Positions 1 to 8,358 of a stretch of 64,000 nucleotides of DNA are shown piece after piece. The position numbers and the translations under genes were made by a program. How positions within the stretch are numbered: position 1 is the first letter of the stretch; every line of letters begins with the position of its first letter. The notes beneath the pieces were generated by a model. That model ran no database searches. It worked only from the letters and a program-made list of their open reading frames with translations, and was not told the origin of the DNA. This DNA comes from Pseudonocardia benzenivorans CB1190 (lineage in GTDB: Bacteria > Actinomycetota > Actinomycetes > Mycobacteriales > Pseudonocardiaceae). The stretch lies in assembly GCF_000196675.2 (NCBI RefSeq), contig NC_015312.1:5968501-6032500 (forward strand). The letters run 5' to 3'.

Positions 1-600
1 GCGGGTGTGCACGTCGTCACGACCTACGGGATGAGCGAGACCGCGGGTGGCTGCGTCTACGACGGCCTGCCGCTCGACGGGGTGAGCGTCACCCTCGAGG
101 ACGACGGGCGCATCGTGCTGGGCGGGCCGACGGTCGCGGCCGGCTATCTCGGCGACGCGGCCGCGACGGCGGCGGCCTTCGGCGGCGGCCGGTTCCGGAC
201 CGGCGACCTCGGGCGGCTCGACGACGGCAGGCTGACCGTGCTGGGCCGCGCCGACGACGTCGTGGTCACCGGCGGCGAGAAGGTCGCCCCGGCGGCGGTC
301 GAGCGGGTGCTGGCCGCCCAGCCCGGGATCGCCGACGCCTGCGTCGTGGGGGTGCCCGACGAGCACTGGGGCGCGGTGGTGGCCGCCGCCGTCGTGCTCG
401 CGCCCGACGGGAATCTCGACGACCTGCGCGCATCCCTGCGCGCGGCCGTGCGCACCGCACTCGGTCGTGCGGCCGTGCCCCGACGGTGGCTCGCGGTCGA
501 CGCGGTCCCGTTGCGCGGCATCGGAAAACCGGACCGTTCCGCCGTCGCACGACTGCTCAGCGCGACGAACAGCTCGGAGCACACACCCCCGATCCGGTGA
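1..600 (+). CDS. menE: o-succinylbenzoate-CoA ligase MenE, C-terminal part (cut by window start)
   Basis: This is the C-terminal ~199 residues of an acyl-adenylate-forming enzyme; the start lies before the window. Reading frame 1 is open from the first base. Visible family blocks are YGMSETAGG (adenylate-binding A5 type), TGDLG followed by GRADDVVVTGGEK (hinge region), and a C-terminal GIGKPDR carrying the usual catalytic lysine. MenE joins CoA to o-succinylbenzoate in menaquinone synthesis. The specific call rests on the Y-G-M-S-E-T-A-G-G-C-V-Y wording typical of actinobacterial MenE and on menA lying 1.4 kb downstream on the same strand. Another AMP-dependent ligase is possible because the N-terminal half is not visible. 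Confidence 0.8.
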   Translation, partial: AGVHVVTTYGMSETAGGCVYDGLPLDGVSVTLEDDGRIVLGGPTVAAGYLGDAAATAAAFGGGRFRTGDLGRLDDGRLTVLGRADDVVVTGGEKVAPAAVERVLAAQPGIADACVVGVPDEHWGAVVAAAVVLAPDGNLDDLRASLRAAVRTALGRAAVPRRWLAVDAVPLRGIGKPDRSAVARLLSATNSSEHTPPIR

Positions 601-754
601 CGATCGGGGCCACACGTTCGGTGATCGTCACTCTCCGTCGGTTGACCCGCTCCGCATCATCCGGTCTGCTTCGCGTCAGGCGGCACATCCACACCGGCCG
701 TCACAGCAGTCACAGGGCTGACACGAACAGGCACGACCGTCGGGGGGACGCCGC

Positions 755-2044
755 ATGCGAACGGGACTACGCGCCGCGCTCATGGCCTCCGTGGTGGCGG
801 CGCTCGCCGCGGCCACGGTGACCCCTGCTGCCGCGGCCGCGGTACCCGCGAACCGGTCCTGGTCGGCCGACCTCGCGGCCGGGGACGGCAGCGGCGTGCG
901 GACCGCGTCCGGCGCGGTGACCCTCGACAACGCCGACGCCCATCCCGCCCCGCGCGACGCCGCCACCCCGCGCGGCGCCGAGGGCGGCCCCGACCTCGCC
1001 CCCACCGGCTACCTGACGCTCGACCCGAGGACGCTCGCCCGGCCCACCGACCAGGTCGACTCCACCGTCGCGGGCACGACGCCCGCGGGGAGCTCGGTCG
1101 TCGTCGACGTCCGCGGCAGGCGTGCCGACGGCGGCTGGACCGAGTGGATCCCGAGCACGCCCACGTCGGCGACCGGCAGCACCGCGCAGCTCCCCGAGAC
1201 GACGACCGTCGTGCAGAGCCGGCTCGTTCTCACGGGCGGACCCGGCGCGGAGCCCGTCGTCACCGGGCTGCAGCAGGACGCCCGGCCCGTCGCCGCGACC
1301 GAGGGCGTGCCCGACCAGGCCCGGACCGAGAGCGACCCGCTCACCTACTCCGTCTTCGCCACCCGCGAGGGTCTCGTCGGCGGCACCACGTCCAACGGCC
1401 ACGTCATCACCGACCGGGACCACTTCGTCGCGCTGCCGTCGCGCCGGGCGCTCTCGGCCCGCGACACCTCCGACTACTCCGTCAAGGTCTGCGCCGCCAA
1501 CGGCCGGTGCGCCTTCGCGCCGGTGTGGGACGTCGGCCCGTGGAACACCCGCGACGACTACTGGAACCCCGGCAACGTCCGGCAGAACTGGGGCGACCTG
1601 CCGCAGGGCACGCCCGAGGCGCAGGCGGCCTACCGCACGGGCTACAACGGCGGCAACGACCAGTTCGGCCGCAAGGTCTCCAACCCCGCGGGCATCGACC
1701 TCGCCGACGGCGTCTTCTGGGACGACCTGGGGCTCAAGGACAACGCGACCGTCACCGTCACCTACCTGTGGACCGGGTCGGTGCGCACGTCCAAGATCGA
1801 CACCGAGGCCGCCGCGGGCGCCGTCGAGGCGAAGGCCGGGTCGGTGCAGATCCGCTCGGCGCCCAGCACCGACGCGCCCGTCGTCGGCGGCGCCGCGAAC
1901 GGCGCGGCCGTGCCCGTGGTGTGCACCGCGGCCGACGGCTGGCTGCAGATCGGCGACGCCCAGTTCCTGCCCGCGTCGGCGATCCCGGGAGCCGGCGTCG
2001 TGGGCGCCTGCGGGGGTACGGGTCCGGATTCCGCGACCAGTTAG
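755..2044 (+). CDS. Secreted protein with RlpA/expansin-like middle region and C-terminal SH3b-like domain
   Basis: Residues 1-30 form a Sec signal peptide with an alanine-rich cleavage region. Residues ~85-175 look like a beta-sandwich segment of unknown function. Residues ~200-340 hold VALPSRRAL, paired cysteines (VKVCAANGRC) and VWDVGPWNTRDDYW, which resemble a double-psi beta-barrel of RlpA/expansin type. Residues ~368-415 (VQIRSAPSTDAPVV...GWLQIG) resemble a bacterial SH3 domain. A cell-wall-binding role is inferred; no catalytic site was recognised. The ATG is preceded by a G-rich stretch at 741-749. The gene sits between menE and menA and ends 9 bp before menA, so it may be co-transcribed. 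Confidence 0.7.
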   Translation: MRTGLRAALMASVVAALAAATVTPAAAAAVPANRSWSADLAAGDGSGVRTASGAVTLDNADAHPAPRDAATPRGAEGGPDLAPTGYLTLDPRTLARPTDQVDSTVAGTTPAGSSVVVDVRGRRADGGWTEWIPSTPTSATGSTAQLPETTTVVQSRLVLTGGPGAEPVVTGLQQDARPVAATEGVPDQARTESDPLTYSVFATREGLVGGTTSNGHVITDRDHFVALPSRRALSARDTSDYSVKVCAANGRCAFAPVWDVGPWNTRDDYWNPGNVRQNWGDLPQGTPEAQAAYRTGYNGGNDQFGRKVSNPAGIDLADGVFWDDLGLKDNATVTVTYLWTGSVRTSKIDTEAAAGAVEAKAGSVQIRSAPSTDAPVVGGAANGAAVPVVCTAADGWLQIGDAQFLPASAIPGAGVVGACGGTGPDSATS

Positions 2045-2053
2045 GTTTTCTGC

Positions 2054-2935
2054 GTGGCCACACCGGCGCAATGGCTCGAGGGAGCCCGTCCGCGCACCCT
2101 CCCCACCGCGATCTCCCCCGTCCTCGTCGGAACCGGAGCCGCCATCGGCGCGGGCGTCGTGGCGCCGGGGCGAGCCCTGCTCGCGCTCGTCGTCGCCGTC
2201 AGCCTGGTCATCGCGGTGAACTTCGCCAACGACTACTCCGACGGCATCCGCGGCACCGACGACGACCGCGTCGGCCCGCTGCGGCTCGTCGGGTCGAGGG
2301 CGGCAGCTCCCGCCCAGGTCAAACGGGCCGCGTTCATCGGCTTCGGCGTCGCAGCGGTCGCCGGCCTCGCGCTCGTCGCGCTCAGCGGTCAGTGGTGGCT
2401 CATCGCCGTCGGGGCCGTCTGCATCGCGGGAGCCTGGTTCTACACCGGCGGCAAGCGGCCCTACGGGTACGCCGGGCTCGGCGAGGTCGCGGTGTTCGTG
2501 TTCTTCGGTCCGGTCGCCGTGCTGGGCACCGTCGTCACCCAGAGCGGGGCGCCGAGCCCGATCGCGATCGTCGCCACCGTCGGTGTGGGGCTTCTCACGT
2601 GCGCGGTGCTCGTCGCCAACAACCTGCGCGACATCCCGACGGACGCGATGACCGGCAAGCGCACCCTCGCCGTCGCGCTCGGCGACGCCGACACCCGCAA
2701 GCTCTACGCCGGCCTGATGCTCGTGCCGTTCGTGCTGACGATCGGGGCCGGGACCCGCAGCTGGCCGCTGCTGCTGGCCCTGCTGGCCGCCCCGGTGGCG
2801 ATCGCGCCGGTGCGCCGTGTGCTGCGGGGAGCCGACGGCCGCAAGCTCATCAAGGTGCTGCAGGAGACCAGTCTGGCCCTGCTGACCTGGTCATTCCTGA
2901 CGGCGGTCGGGCTCGCCCTCAGCGGGTGGTTCTGA
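2054..2935 (+). CDS. menA: 1,4-dihydroxy-2-naphthoate polyprenyltransferase MenA
   Basis: A 293-residue integral membrane prenyltransferase of the UbiA superfamily. It attaches the polyprenyl tail to 1,4-dihydroxy-2-naphthoate in menaquinone synthesis. The first Asp-rich motif (NDYSDGIRGTDDD, residues ~59-71) and the second (NNLRDIPTDAMTGKRT, ~189-204) that bind Mg-diphosphate are both present, with about eight to nine hydrophobic helices between and after them. The start is a GTG 9 bp after the previous stop. The 3' end overlaps the convergent DUF4229 gene by 45 bp. Length and motifs are normal for MenA. Confidence 0.93.
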   Translation: MATPAQWLEGARPRTLPTAISPVLVGTGAAIGAGVVAPGRALLALVVAVSLVIAVNFANDYSDGIRGTDDDRVGPLRLVGSRAAAPAQVKRAAFIGFGVAAVAGLALVALSGQWWLIAVGAVCIAGAWFYTGGKRPYGYAGLGEVAVFVFFGPVAVLGTVVTQSGAPSPIAIVATVGVGLLTCAVLVANNLRDIPTDAMTGKRTLAVALGDADTRKLYAGLMLVPFVLTIGAGTRSWPLLLALLAAPVAIAPVRRVLRGADGRKLIKVLQETSLALLTWSFLTAVGLALSGWF

Positions 2936-3250
2936 CGGGTCGGGCACCTGCGCGGGTCCGTCGTCGCCGCGCAGCCGGGCACGGACCTGCGCCCGCCGCG
3001 ACCGCGACGCCTCGACCGCGCGGTCGAGCCGCGCCCGCAGACCCCGGAACAGGAACATCGACAGCGGCAGGGCGACGATGATCCCGAGGAGAACGGACAG
3101 GAGCAGGGGCACGCCGGCGGCCACGAGGAGCGCGGCCACGACGGCCACGACAGCGATTCTCGCCACAGCGTAAAGGGCGATCGTGGTGGCGAGGCCCGGA
3201 CCGTCACCCGTGGGGTCGGTGTCGGGAGGCGTGGGCCCTGGCGTGGACAT
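2891..3250 (-). CDS. DUF4229 small membrane protein
   Basis: A 119-residue protein with a Pro/Asp/Thr-rich N-terminus, two adjacent hydrophobic helices (ATTIALYAVARIAVVAVV and VPLLLSVLLGIIVALPLSM) and a basic, charged C-terminal tail. This is the pattern of the DUF4229 family, which is often found beside menA in actinobacteria. Its function is not known. The ATG at 3250 (MSTPGPTPP) is preferred over a longer in-frame start at 3289. It runs tail-to-tail into menA, so the last 45 bp encode both proteins on opposite strands. Confidence 0.75.
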   Translation of the reverse strand: MSTPGPTPPDTDPTGDGPGLATTIALYAVARIAVVAVVAALLVAAGVPLLLSVLLGIIVALPLSMFLFRGLRARLDRAVEASRSRRAQVRARLRGDDGPAQVPDPSEPPAEGEPDRRQE

Positions 3251-3484
3251 GACGCGAGCGTACGTCGGCCCGTCCCCAGCCGTGCACACCCACGCCTACC
3301 TGCGACGACGCGGTTGGGGAACTTTGCGGGGCAGTCGCACGTTGGCCAAGCGGCCGGCTTGACTCGGCCGGAGTTTTCCGTCCGATTCGTCCTTTAAGAG
3401 CCCTTTACCTTCCGACAACCGTTCGAGTACCCGGTATCCCAGGTGTCACGATGGCCCGGTAATCGACGAATGTGGGAGGCCCGA
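3251..3484 (+). promoter_or_regulatory. Long leader/promoter region of bldC
   Basis: Between the divergent DUF4229 and bldC starts lie 234 bp that are less GC-rich than the surroundings. A TTGACT hexamer at 3359-3364 could be a -35 box, followed about 18 bp later by CGATTC as a weak -10 candidate. GGGAGG at about 3472-3477 is a clear ribosome binding site for the ATG at 3485. The promoter hexamers are a guess; the ribosome binding site is solid. Confidence 0.4.
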
Positions 3485-3703
3485 ATGTCCACCCCGACCC
3501 AGAACCAGAGCGAGCGGCTCCTCACCCCCGGTGAGGTCGCCACCCTGTTCCGCGTCGACCCGAAGACCGTGACCCGGTGGGCGTCCGCCGGTCGCATCGG
3601 CTCGATCCGCACCCCCGGTGGCCACCGCCGCTTTCGCGAGTCCGAGGTCCGCGGCATGCTCGCCGACCTCACGAGCGAGGCGACCGTTCCGCACCAGCAC
3701 TGA
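3485..3703 (+). CDS. bldC: BldC-family developmental regulator (MerR-like HTH)
   Basis: A 72-residue DNA-binding protein consisting almost only of a MerR-type winged helix-turn-helix: LLTPGEVATLFRVDPKTVTRWASAGRIGSIRTPGGHRRFRE split over residues ~10-50. This matches Streptomyces BldC, which binds head-to-tail on direct repeats and controls entry into development. The start is the ATG behind GGGAGG; an upstream in-frame ATG would add 14 residues not seen in the family. A 20-bp perfect hairpin follows the stop, so the gene is probably monocistronic. In Pseudonocardia-type organisms its regulon is not something the sequence reveals. Confidence 0.9.
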   Translation: MSTPTQNQSERLLTPGEVATLFRVDPKTVTRWASAGRIGSIRTPGGHRRFRESEVRGMLADLTSEATVPHQH

Positions 3704-3710
3704 GGCCGTC

Positions 3711-3763
3711 CGACCGGCCGTGCGAGGCGATGCCCACGCGGCGTCGCCTCGCACGGCCGGTCG
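3711..3763. terminator. Strong hairpin terminator after bldC
   Basis: A perfect 20-bp stem, 3711-3730 pairing with 3744-3763, with a 13-nt loop, begins 7 nt after the bldC stop codon. There is no T-run, as is usual for GC-rich actinobacterial terminators. Confidence 0.8.
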
Positions 3764-3851
3764 CCGGTTTCGGGCTCCCGCCAGGGACCCGGTGCGCGGT
3801 CCTCGGTTTCACCGACGCTTCGCCCGCGCTCCGCTAGTCTCGTGAGCGGAG

Positions 3852-4097
3852 GTGGTAGTGGTGGTGGTCTTTCTCGTCGCGTTCCTCGGCGCCGCTGTGA
3901 TCGCGCTGCTGATGTGGCGGGCGATGAACACCGAGCGGACCTCCCAGCGCACCGGGGTGCCGGGTCCGTCGCGGTCCGCACCCGTGCGGCCCAGCGGTCG
4001 ACGGGCCACCGGCCCCGACGACGATCCCGACTTCCTGCGCAAGCTCGACGAGGCCGTCAAGCGGCGCGAGGACCCGCCGACCGACCAGCAGGCCTGA
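3852..4097 (+). CDS. Small single-pass membrane protein, unknown function
   Basis: An 81-residue product with one N-terminal hydrophobic helix (VVVVVFLVAFLGAAVIALLMW), then a basic, Pro/Ser/Arg-rich stretch and a short charged tail (DPDFLRKLDEAVKRRED) with helical character. The start is taken as the GTG at 3852 behind GAGCGGAG; a GTG two codons later is equally possible. Good codon bias and isolation between the bldC terminator and the convergent ParA-like gene support a real gene. No known family was recognised. Confidence 0.55.
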   Translation: MVVVVVFLVAFLGAAVIALLMWRAMNTERTSQRTGVPGPSRSAPVRPSGRRATGPDDDPDFLRKLDEAVKRREDPPTDQQA

Positions 4098-4100
4098 GCC

Positions 4101-4127
4101 CTCCCCCGGATCCCCGGGGACCGGGAG
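4101..4127. terminator. Possible bidirectional hairpin between convergent genes
   Basis: A GC-only inverted repeat centred on TCCCCGGGGA (4111-4120), with CTCCC/GGGAG flanks and a small bulge, fills the 45-bp gap between two convergent genes. It is short and imperfect. Confidence 0.35.
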
Positions 4128-4142
4128 TCACCCAGACGCCCC

Positions 4143-7100
4143 CTACGACGGGAACCCGTCCGCGACCGACGCCGCGAGCTCCAGCAGCGCCATCCGCGTG
4201 TGCGGTTCGAGCCGGTCCAGGTCGATCTCGGCACCCTCCTCGAGGTGCCCGTCGAACGGGATCCGCACGACGGCCCGGCAGCGCAGCGCGAAGTGCTCGG
4301 CCACCCGGTCCAGATCCACCCCACCCGACGAGCGGTGCACGCAGTTGATGACGGCCACCGCGTTGGACACCAGGTCGGTGTGGCCGTGCGCGTCGAGCCA
4401 GTCCATCGTCGCCGACGCGGAGCGCGCGCCGTCGATCGAACCCGACGACACGATGATCAGCTGGTCGGCCATCCCCAGCACGCCGTACATCGCGGAGTGC
4501 ATCAGTCCGGTGCCGCAGTCGGTCAGGACGATGTTGTAGAAGTGCTCGAGCAGGTTGACCGTGCGCCGGTAGTCGTCCTCGCTGAACGCCTCCGACACGG
4601 CCGGGTCCTGCTCGCTGGCGAGCACCTCGAGCCGCGACGGGCCCTGTGAGGTGTAGGCCCGGACGTCGGTGTAGCGGCGCACGCGCTGGGCGTCGCGCAG
4701 CAGGTGGCGGACGGTCGCCGTCGTCTCCAGCGGGATCTTCTGACTCAGCGTTCCGCGGTCGGGGTTGGCGTCGACGGCCACGACCCGGTCACCTCGCAGC
4801 GAGGCGAACGTCGCGCCGAGCGTCGCGGTCACCGTCGTCTTGCCGACGCCGCCCTTCAGGCTCAGCATCGCGATCTTGTAGCAGCCCAGCAGCGGCTGGT
4901 TGACCCGCACGGTCAGCTCACGCCTGCGGATGTCGGTCGGGCTCTCGCCGGGGTTGATCAGCTTGCCGGACAGCACGTAGACGGCGCGCCGCCAGCCGGA
5001 CTGCGGGGGCCGCTTGCTCGGGCGCAGCAGCCGTGCCGAGGTCAGGTCGGCGCTCCCACCCACGTCGACCTGCCCGATCCGCGCGCGCTGGGCCTCCTGC
5101 GCGGCCACGGCAGCGGGATCGGTCCAGCCCGCGGGGCGGCGCGGCGCCTGCTTGGGTGGCCGTGGCCACGACGGCGGCGGCGGGGGCGGCGGCCACGACT
5201 GCTCGACGCGCGAGCCACCGGGCTGGTCGGCCGCGCCCTGCCCGTCCCGTCCGGGCGGCTCCGTGGCCGCGCCGTCGGGGCCCGGCCCGGACGTCCGAGG
5301 AGCCGGGGCCGGATGCTCGGCCGCCGCCCGGTCCGGCGTGCGGGGGTCCGCCGCTCGCGGGTCCGCGGCCGGGCCGTACGCCGCCGCGCGGTCCGCGCCG
5401 GAGCGGCCGGGGGCCGGCCGGTCCGGCGCCGGCGGCACGGCCTCCGGGTCCACGGCCGGACGGGCCGGGGCCTGCGGGTCCGGACCCTGCGGCGCGGGCA
5501 CGCCCGCCTCGGTCGCCGACCGGGCGACCGCGCCGCCACGGGGTGGTGTGAGCAGGTGCCGACGGGCAGGTCCGTCGGGCATGTCGTCGCGCACGGGCGG
5601 TCCGCCGCGCGACGGGGTGACCGGGGTGTTCTCCCGGGGCGGCGGCACCGAGCCGGTCCCGCGCGCCGGCGTCGCGGGGCCCCGCGCGGGAGCACTCCCC
5701 CGGGCAGGCGTCGTCGGGGCTCCGGTCCCGGCCGCGGCGACCGCCGCGTCGGGGGCCGCGGCGCCGGCCACGTCACGGGTGGCAGGCGGTGGTGTCGGGG
5801 CACCGTTCGGTGCCCCGTCGGGAGTGGGGCCGGCGTCCGGAACGCGCGCACCTCCACGGGGCGGTGTCGCCGTGGAGCTCGGCCGGGCACCGGCGGCATC
5901 CGTGCGGATGGTGCTGCCGTTCGGCGGCGTCGGGGCGCCCTGCGACGCCGCAGCCGCGGCCGGCCCGGGTCGGGTGCCGCCGCCGTCGGCGGATCGCGTG
6001 GGTGCGTCGGTGGCCCACGCGGCGGCTGCCCGGACCGCCGCCGAGGACGGCGTCGCGGTTCGCCCGGGACGGGCGGTGGCGTCGGTGGGCGCGTCCGGGC
6101 CGCGGCGGCCGGCCTCGCGACCGGGCCGGTCGGAGCCGGGCGCGACGCCGTCCTGCGCCGCCGCGATCGTCGGCGGGGTGGGCGGTCCGCCCGTGTCGGG
6201 CGCGGTGCCGGATCGGCCATCGCCCGGACGAGTGGCACCGTCACGCGCGCCGTCGAGGGCCGCGGCGCGTTCGTCGGCCTCGCGGCGGGCGACCTGGGCG
6301 GCGCGGGCGGCCGCCTCGACGCGGTCTGCTCCTGCCTCACGGCGGGCCTCGGCGCCGTCGCCCCGGCGGGCGTCGGTGCCGACACCGGCCGACCAGCCCG
6401 AGGACGCCGCCGGCGGGCGCATCGACGCGGGCGGGCGCCGGGTTGCGGCGGCCCGGGCCGCCTCGGCCGCGCGGCGGGCCGCGGTGACGCGGGCGGCGGC
6501 GGCGTCGCGGTCGGTGCCGCCGTGTGTCGGCGCGGCGCGCAGGTGCGGCACCGAGCGGTCGCCACCCGTCCCCTGGTCACCGGGCGTCCGGCCACCGGTC
6601 GCCTGGCCACCGGGGCCCGTGGTCGGCGCGGTACCGAGGTCGGCGTCGGCCGCCGGTTCGGACGTGCCCGGCGCCGACGTCCGAGGCGGGGACGGGTAGA
6701 ACTCGCCCGCGTCGGGTCGCCGCGGGGCGGCCGGGGTGCGGGACGCCGTGTCGGCCGGACCGTCGACGGCCGGTATCCCGTGGCCGGGGGTCATGGGATC
6801 GATCTCGGACTCGAGGTCCTCGGCGGGCAGGTCGGGGATCGAGGCCCCCCAGACCGCTCCGGCGCCGCGGACGGGCTCCTCGTGCTCGACGGCCCGTGCG
6901 GCGGGGCGCTCGGGCTGCTCGACGGGCGCCGCCGCTGCGGTCTCCCGCGCGGGCGGGCGGGCCGCGTCCCGGCGGCGGTACAGCGGTTCGGCCTCGGTCG
7001 GCGCGGGCGCGGTGACGCCGGGTCGGAGCTCTGCCGGCTCCACCGCCGGCGGCGTCTGTGCCGTGGCGGTCGTCTCCCGCGCGGACGTCGTCTCCGGCAC

Positions 7101-7277
7101 GGACCTCGTCGGCATGCGCGATGCCTCGGCGGCAGGCGGTGCCTGACGATCGTCGGCCGGTTCGTCCTCGTCGGCAGGCGGCGACGGCCGACCGGCGTCA
7201 CCGGTCGACTTCCCCCAGCGTTCCTGGACGTAGCGGCCCACGGAACCGTCCGGGTACTCCGACGCTGCCTTACTCAC
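4143..7277 (-). CDS. EspI-like protein: very long Pro/Ala-rich region plus ParA/MinD-type ATPase
   Basis: A 1044-residue protein. Residues ~1-20 (SKAASEYPDGSVGRYVQERWG, starting from GTG 7277) are compact. Residues ~25-700 are low-complexity, rich in Pro, Ala, Arg, Thr and Gly, and probably disordered. The last ~250 residues are a ParA/MinD ATPase: deviant Walker A SLKGGVGKTT at ~806-815, a VDANPDRGTLS switch, and LTDCGTG as the Walker B-like segment. The preceding GWRRAVY...LINPGESP block is typical of EspI and related MinD-like proteins of type VII secretion loci. No esx or ecc gene is in this window, so a link to type VII secretion is inference only. An upstream in-frame start at 7343 was rejected because its 22 residues are not family-like. 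Confidence 0.8.
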   Translation of the reverse strand: MSKAASEYPDGSVGRYVQERWGKSTGDAGRPSPPADEDEPADDRQAPPAAEASRMPTRSVPETTSARETTATAQTPPAVEPAELRPGVTAPAPTEAEPLYRRRDAARPPARETAAAAPVEQPERPAARAVEHEEPVRGAGAVWGASIPDLPAEDLESEIDPMTPGHGIPAVDGPADTASRTPAAPRRPDAGEFYPSPPRTSAPGTSEPAADADLGTAPTTGPGGQATGGRTPGDQGTGGDRSVPHLRAAPTHGGTDRDAAAARVTAARRAAEAARAAATRRPPASMRPPAASSGWSAGVGTDARRGDGAEARREAGADRVEAAARAAQVARREADERAAALDGARDGATRPGDGRSGTAPDTGGPPTPPTIAAAQDGVAPGSDRPGREAGRRGPDAPTDATARPGRTATPSSAAVRAAAAWATDAPTRSADGGGTRPGPAAAAASQGAPTPPNGSTIRTDAAGARPSSTATPPRGGARVPDAGPTPDGAPNGAPTPPPATRDVAGAAAPDAAVAAAGTGAPTTPARGSAPARGPATPARGTGSVPPPRENTPVTPSRGGPPVRDDMPDGPARRHLLTPPRGGAVARSATEAGVPAPQGPDPQAPARPAVDPEAVPPAPDRPAPGRSGADRAAAYGPAADPRAADPRTPDRAAAEHPAPAPRTSGPGPDGAATEPPGRDGQGAADQPGGSRVEQSWPPPPPPPSWPRPPKQAPRRPAGWTDPAAVAAQEAQRARIGQVDVGGSADLTSARLLRPSKRPPQSGWRRAVYVLSGKLINPGESPTDIRRRELTVRVNQPLLGCYKIAMLSLKGGVGKTTVTATLGATFASLRGDRVVAVDANPDRGTLSQKIPLETTATVRHLLRDAQRVRRYTDVRAYTSQGPSRLEVLASEQDPAVSEAFSEDDYRRTVNLLEHFYNIVLTDCGTGLMHSAMYGVLGMADQLIIVSSGSIDGARSASATMDWLDAHGHTDLVSNAVAVINCVHRSSGGVDLDRVAEHFALRCRAVVRIPFDGHLEEGAEIDLDRLEPHTRMALLELAASVADGFPS

Positions 7278-7383
7278 GTGCACCCACGGTAGTCGCGCGT
7301 GCGTCGCTGGTCGAGGTGAACTCCGCGAGGGCGGCGCCACCACCGGTCGGCGTCGCGACCCGCCGGCTACGCCGTGCTCACCG

Positions 7384-8358
7384 TCAGCCGAGCCCGGCGT
7401 ACGAGTGCAGCCCCGCGACGACCATGTTGATGAAGAAGAGGTTGAACACGATCGTGGCGAACCCGAGGACGTTGATCCACGGTGCGCCGGTCGTGCGCCA
7501 GCCCGACGTCGCGCGGGCGTGCAGGTACGCCGCGTAGACGACCCACGCGACGAACGCCACGGTCTCCTTGGGGTCCCAGCCCCAGAACCGGCCCCAGGCC
7601 GACTCGGCCCAGATGGCGCCCGCGATGACCGCGAACGTGTAGATCGGGAACCCGACGACGGTGACGCGGTAGGCCAGTCGGTCGAGCGCGTCGATCGGGG
7701 GGAGCTTGGCGGCGAGCTTCCCCGCCCTCCCGAACTTCACGAGGAGGTAGAGGATGCTCGCGACGCCGGCGACCATGAGCAGCCCCGAGGCGATGGTGAC
7801 GGTGGTCACGTGGATGGCCAGCCAGTACGACTGCAACGCCGGCACGACGGGCGCCGCCTGGGCGTAGAGGACCGTCCCGCCGAGGAACATCAGGATGAAG
7901 ACGGGCGGCAGCACGAAGGCGCCGACGGGCCGCAGCGACGGCGACTTCTTCAGCACGACGAGCCAGCAGACGACGGCCGCGAAGCAGATCGCCGAGACGA
8001 ACTCGTACATGTTGCCCAGCGGCCAGCGCTCGGTGGCCAGCCCACGCAGGACGATCGCCCCGAGGTGCACGAGCAGCCCGACGATCGTGACCGCGACAGC
8101 CATCCGGCCGCACGTGTCGCCGCGGCTGCGGCGCTTCGGCGTCGACGGACCGTCGGCGCCCGCAGGGTCGTTGTCGGTGTCCTCGACCGCGTCGACGGCG
8201 GAGGCCTCGGCCCCTGCCCCGACCAGCGCCTTCGCGCGTACCGGCCGCGTCGATCCGACGTACTCGAACGCGTGGAGGAACATCGCCAGCACGTAGACGG
8301 CGACCGCACCGAGGTAGAAGCGGTCGCTGTAGGCCGCCAGAACCGGATCGATGGGCAT
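7384..8358 (-). CDS. ccsB: Cytochrome c biogenesis protein CcsB (CcsA/ResC family)
   Basis: A 324-residue, multi-helix membrane protein of the system II cytochrome c synthase. It carries heme to the outer face of the membrane and, with ResB, attaches it to apocytochrome c. The tryptophan-rich heme motif WGRFWGWDPKE is at residues ~255-265, and conserved histidines lie in the flanking helices. A hydrophilic loop around residues 40-75 is rich in Ala and Asp. The ATG overlaps the resB stop by one base (TGATG), so translation is coupled. It is the last gene of the hemL-resA-ccdA-resB-ccsB run. Confidence 0.93.
   Translation of the reverse strand: MPIDPVLAAYSDRFYLGAVAVYVLAMFLHAFEYVGSTRPVRAKALVGAGAEASAVDAVEDTDNDPAGADGPSTPKRRSRGDTCGRMAVAVTIVGLLVHLGAIVLRGLATERWPLGNMYEFVSAICFAAVVCWLVVLKKSPSLRPVGAFVLPPVFILMFLGGTVLYAQAAPVVPALQSYWLAIHVTTVTIASGLLMVAGVASILYLLVKFGRAGKLAAKLPPIDALDRLAYRVTVVGFPIYTFAVIAGAIWAESAWGRFWGWDPKETVAFVAWVVYAAYLHARATSGWRTTGAPWINVLGFATIVFNLFFINMVVAGLHSYAGLG

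Noticed and set aside
4704-7292. 862-codon plus-strand frame opposite the EspI-like gene
   Set aside because: Antisense shadow rich in Gly/Arg/Val with no family motifs; the minus strand has the Walker motifs.
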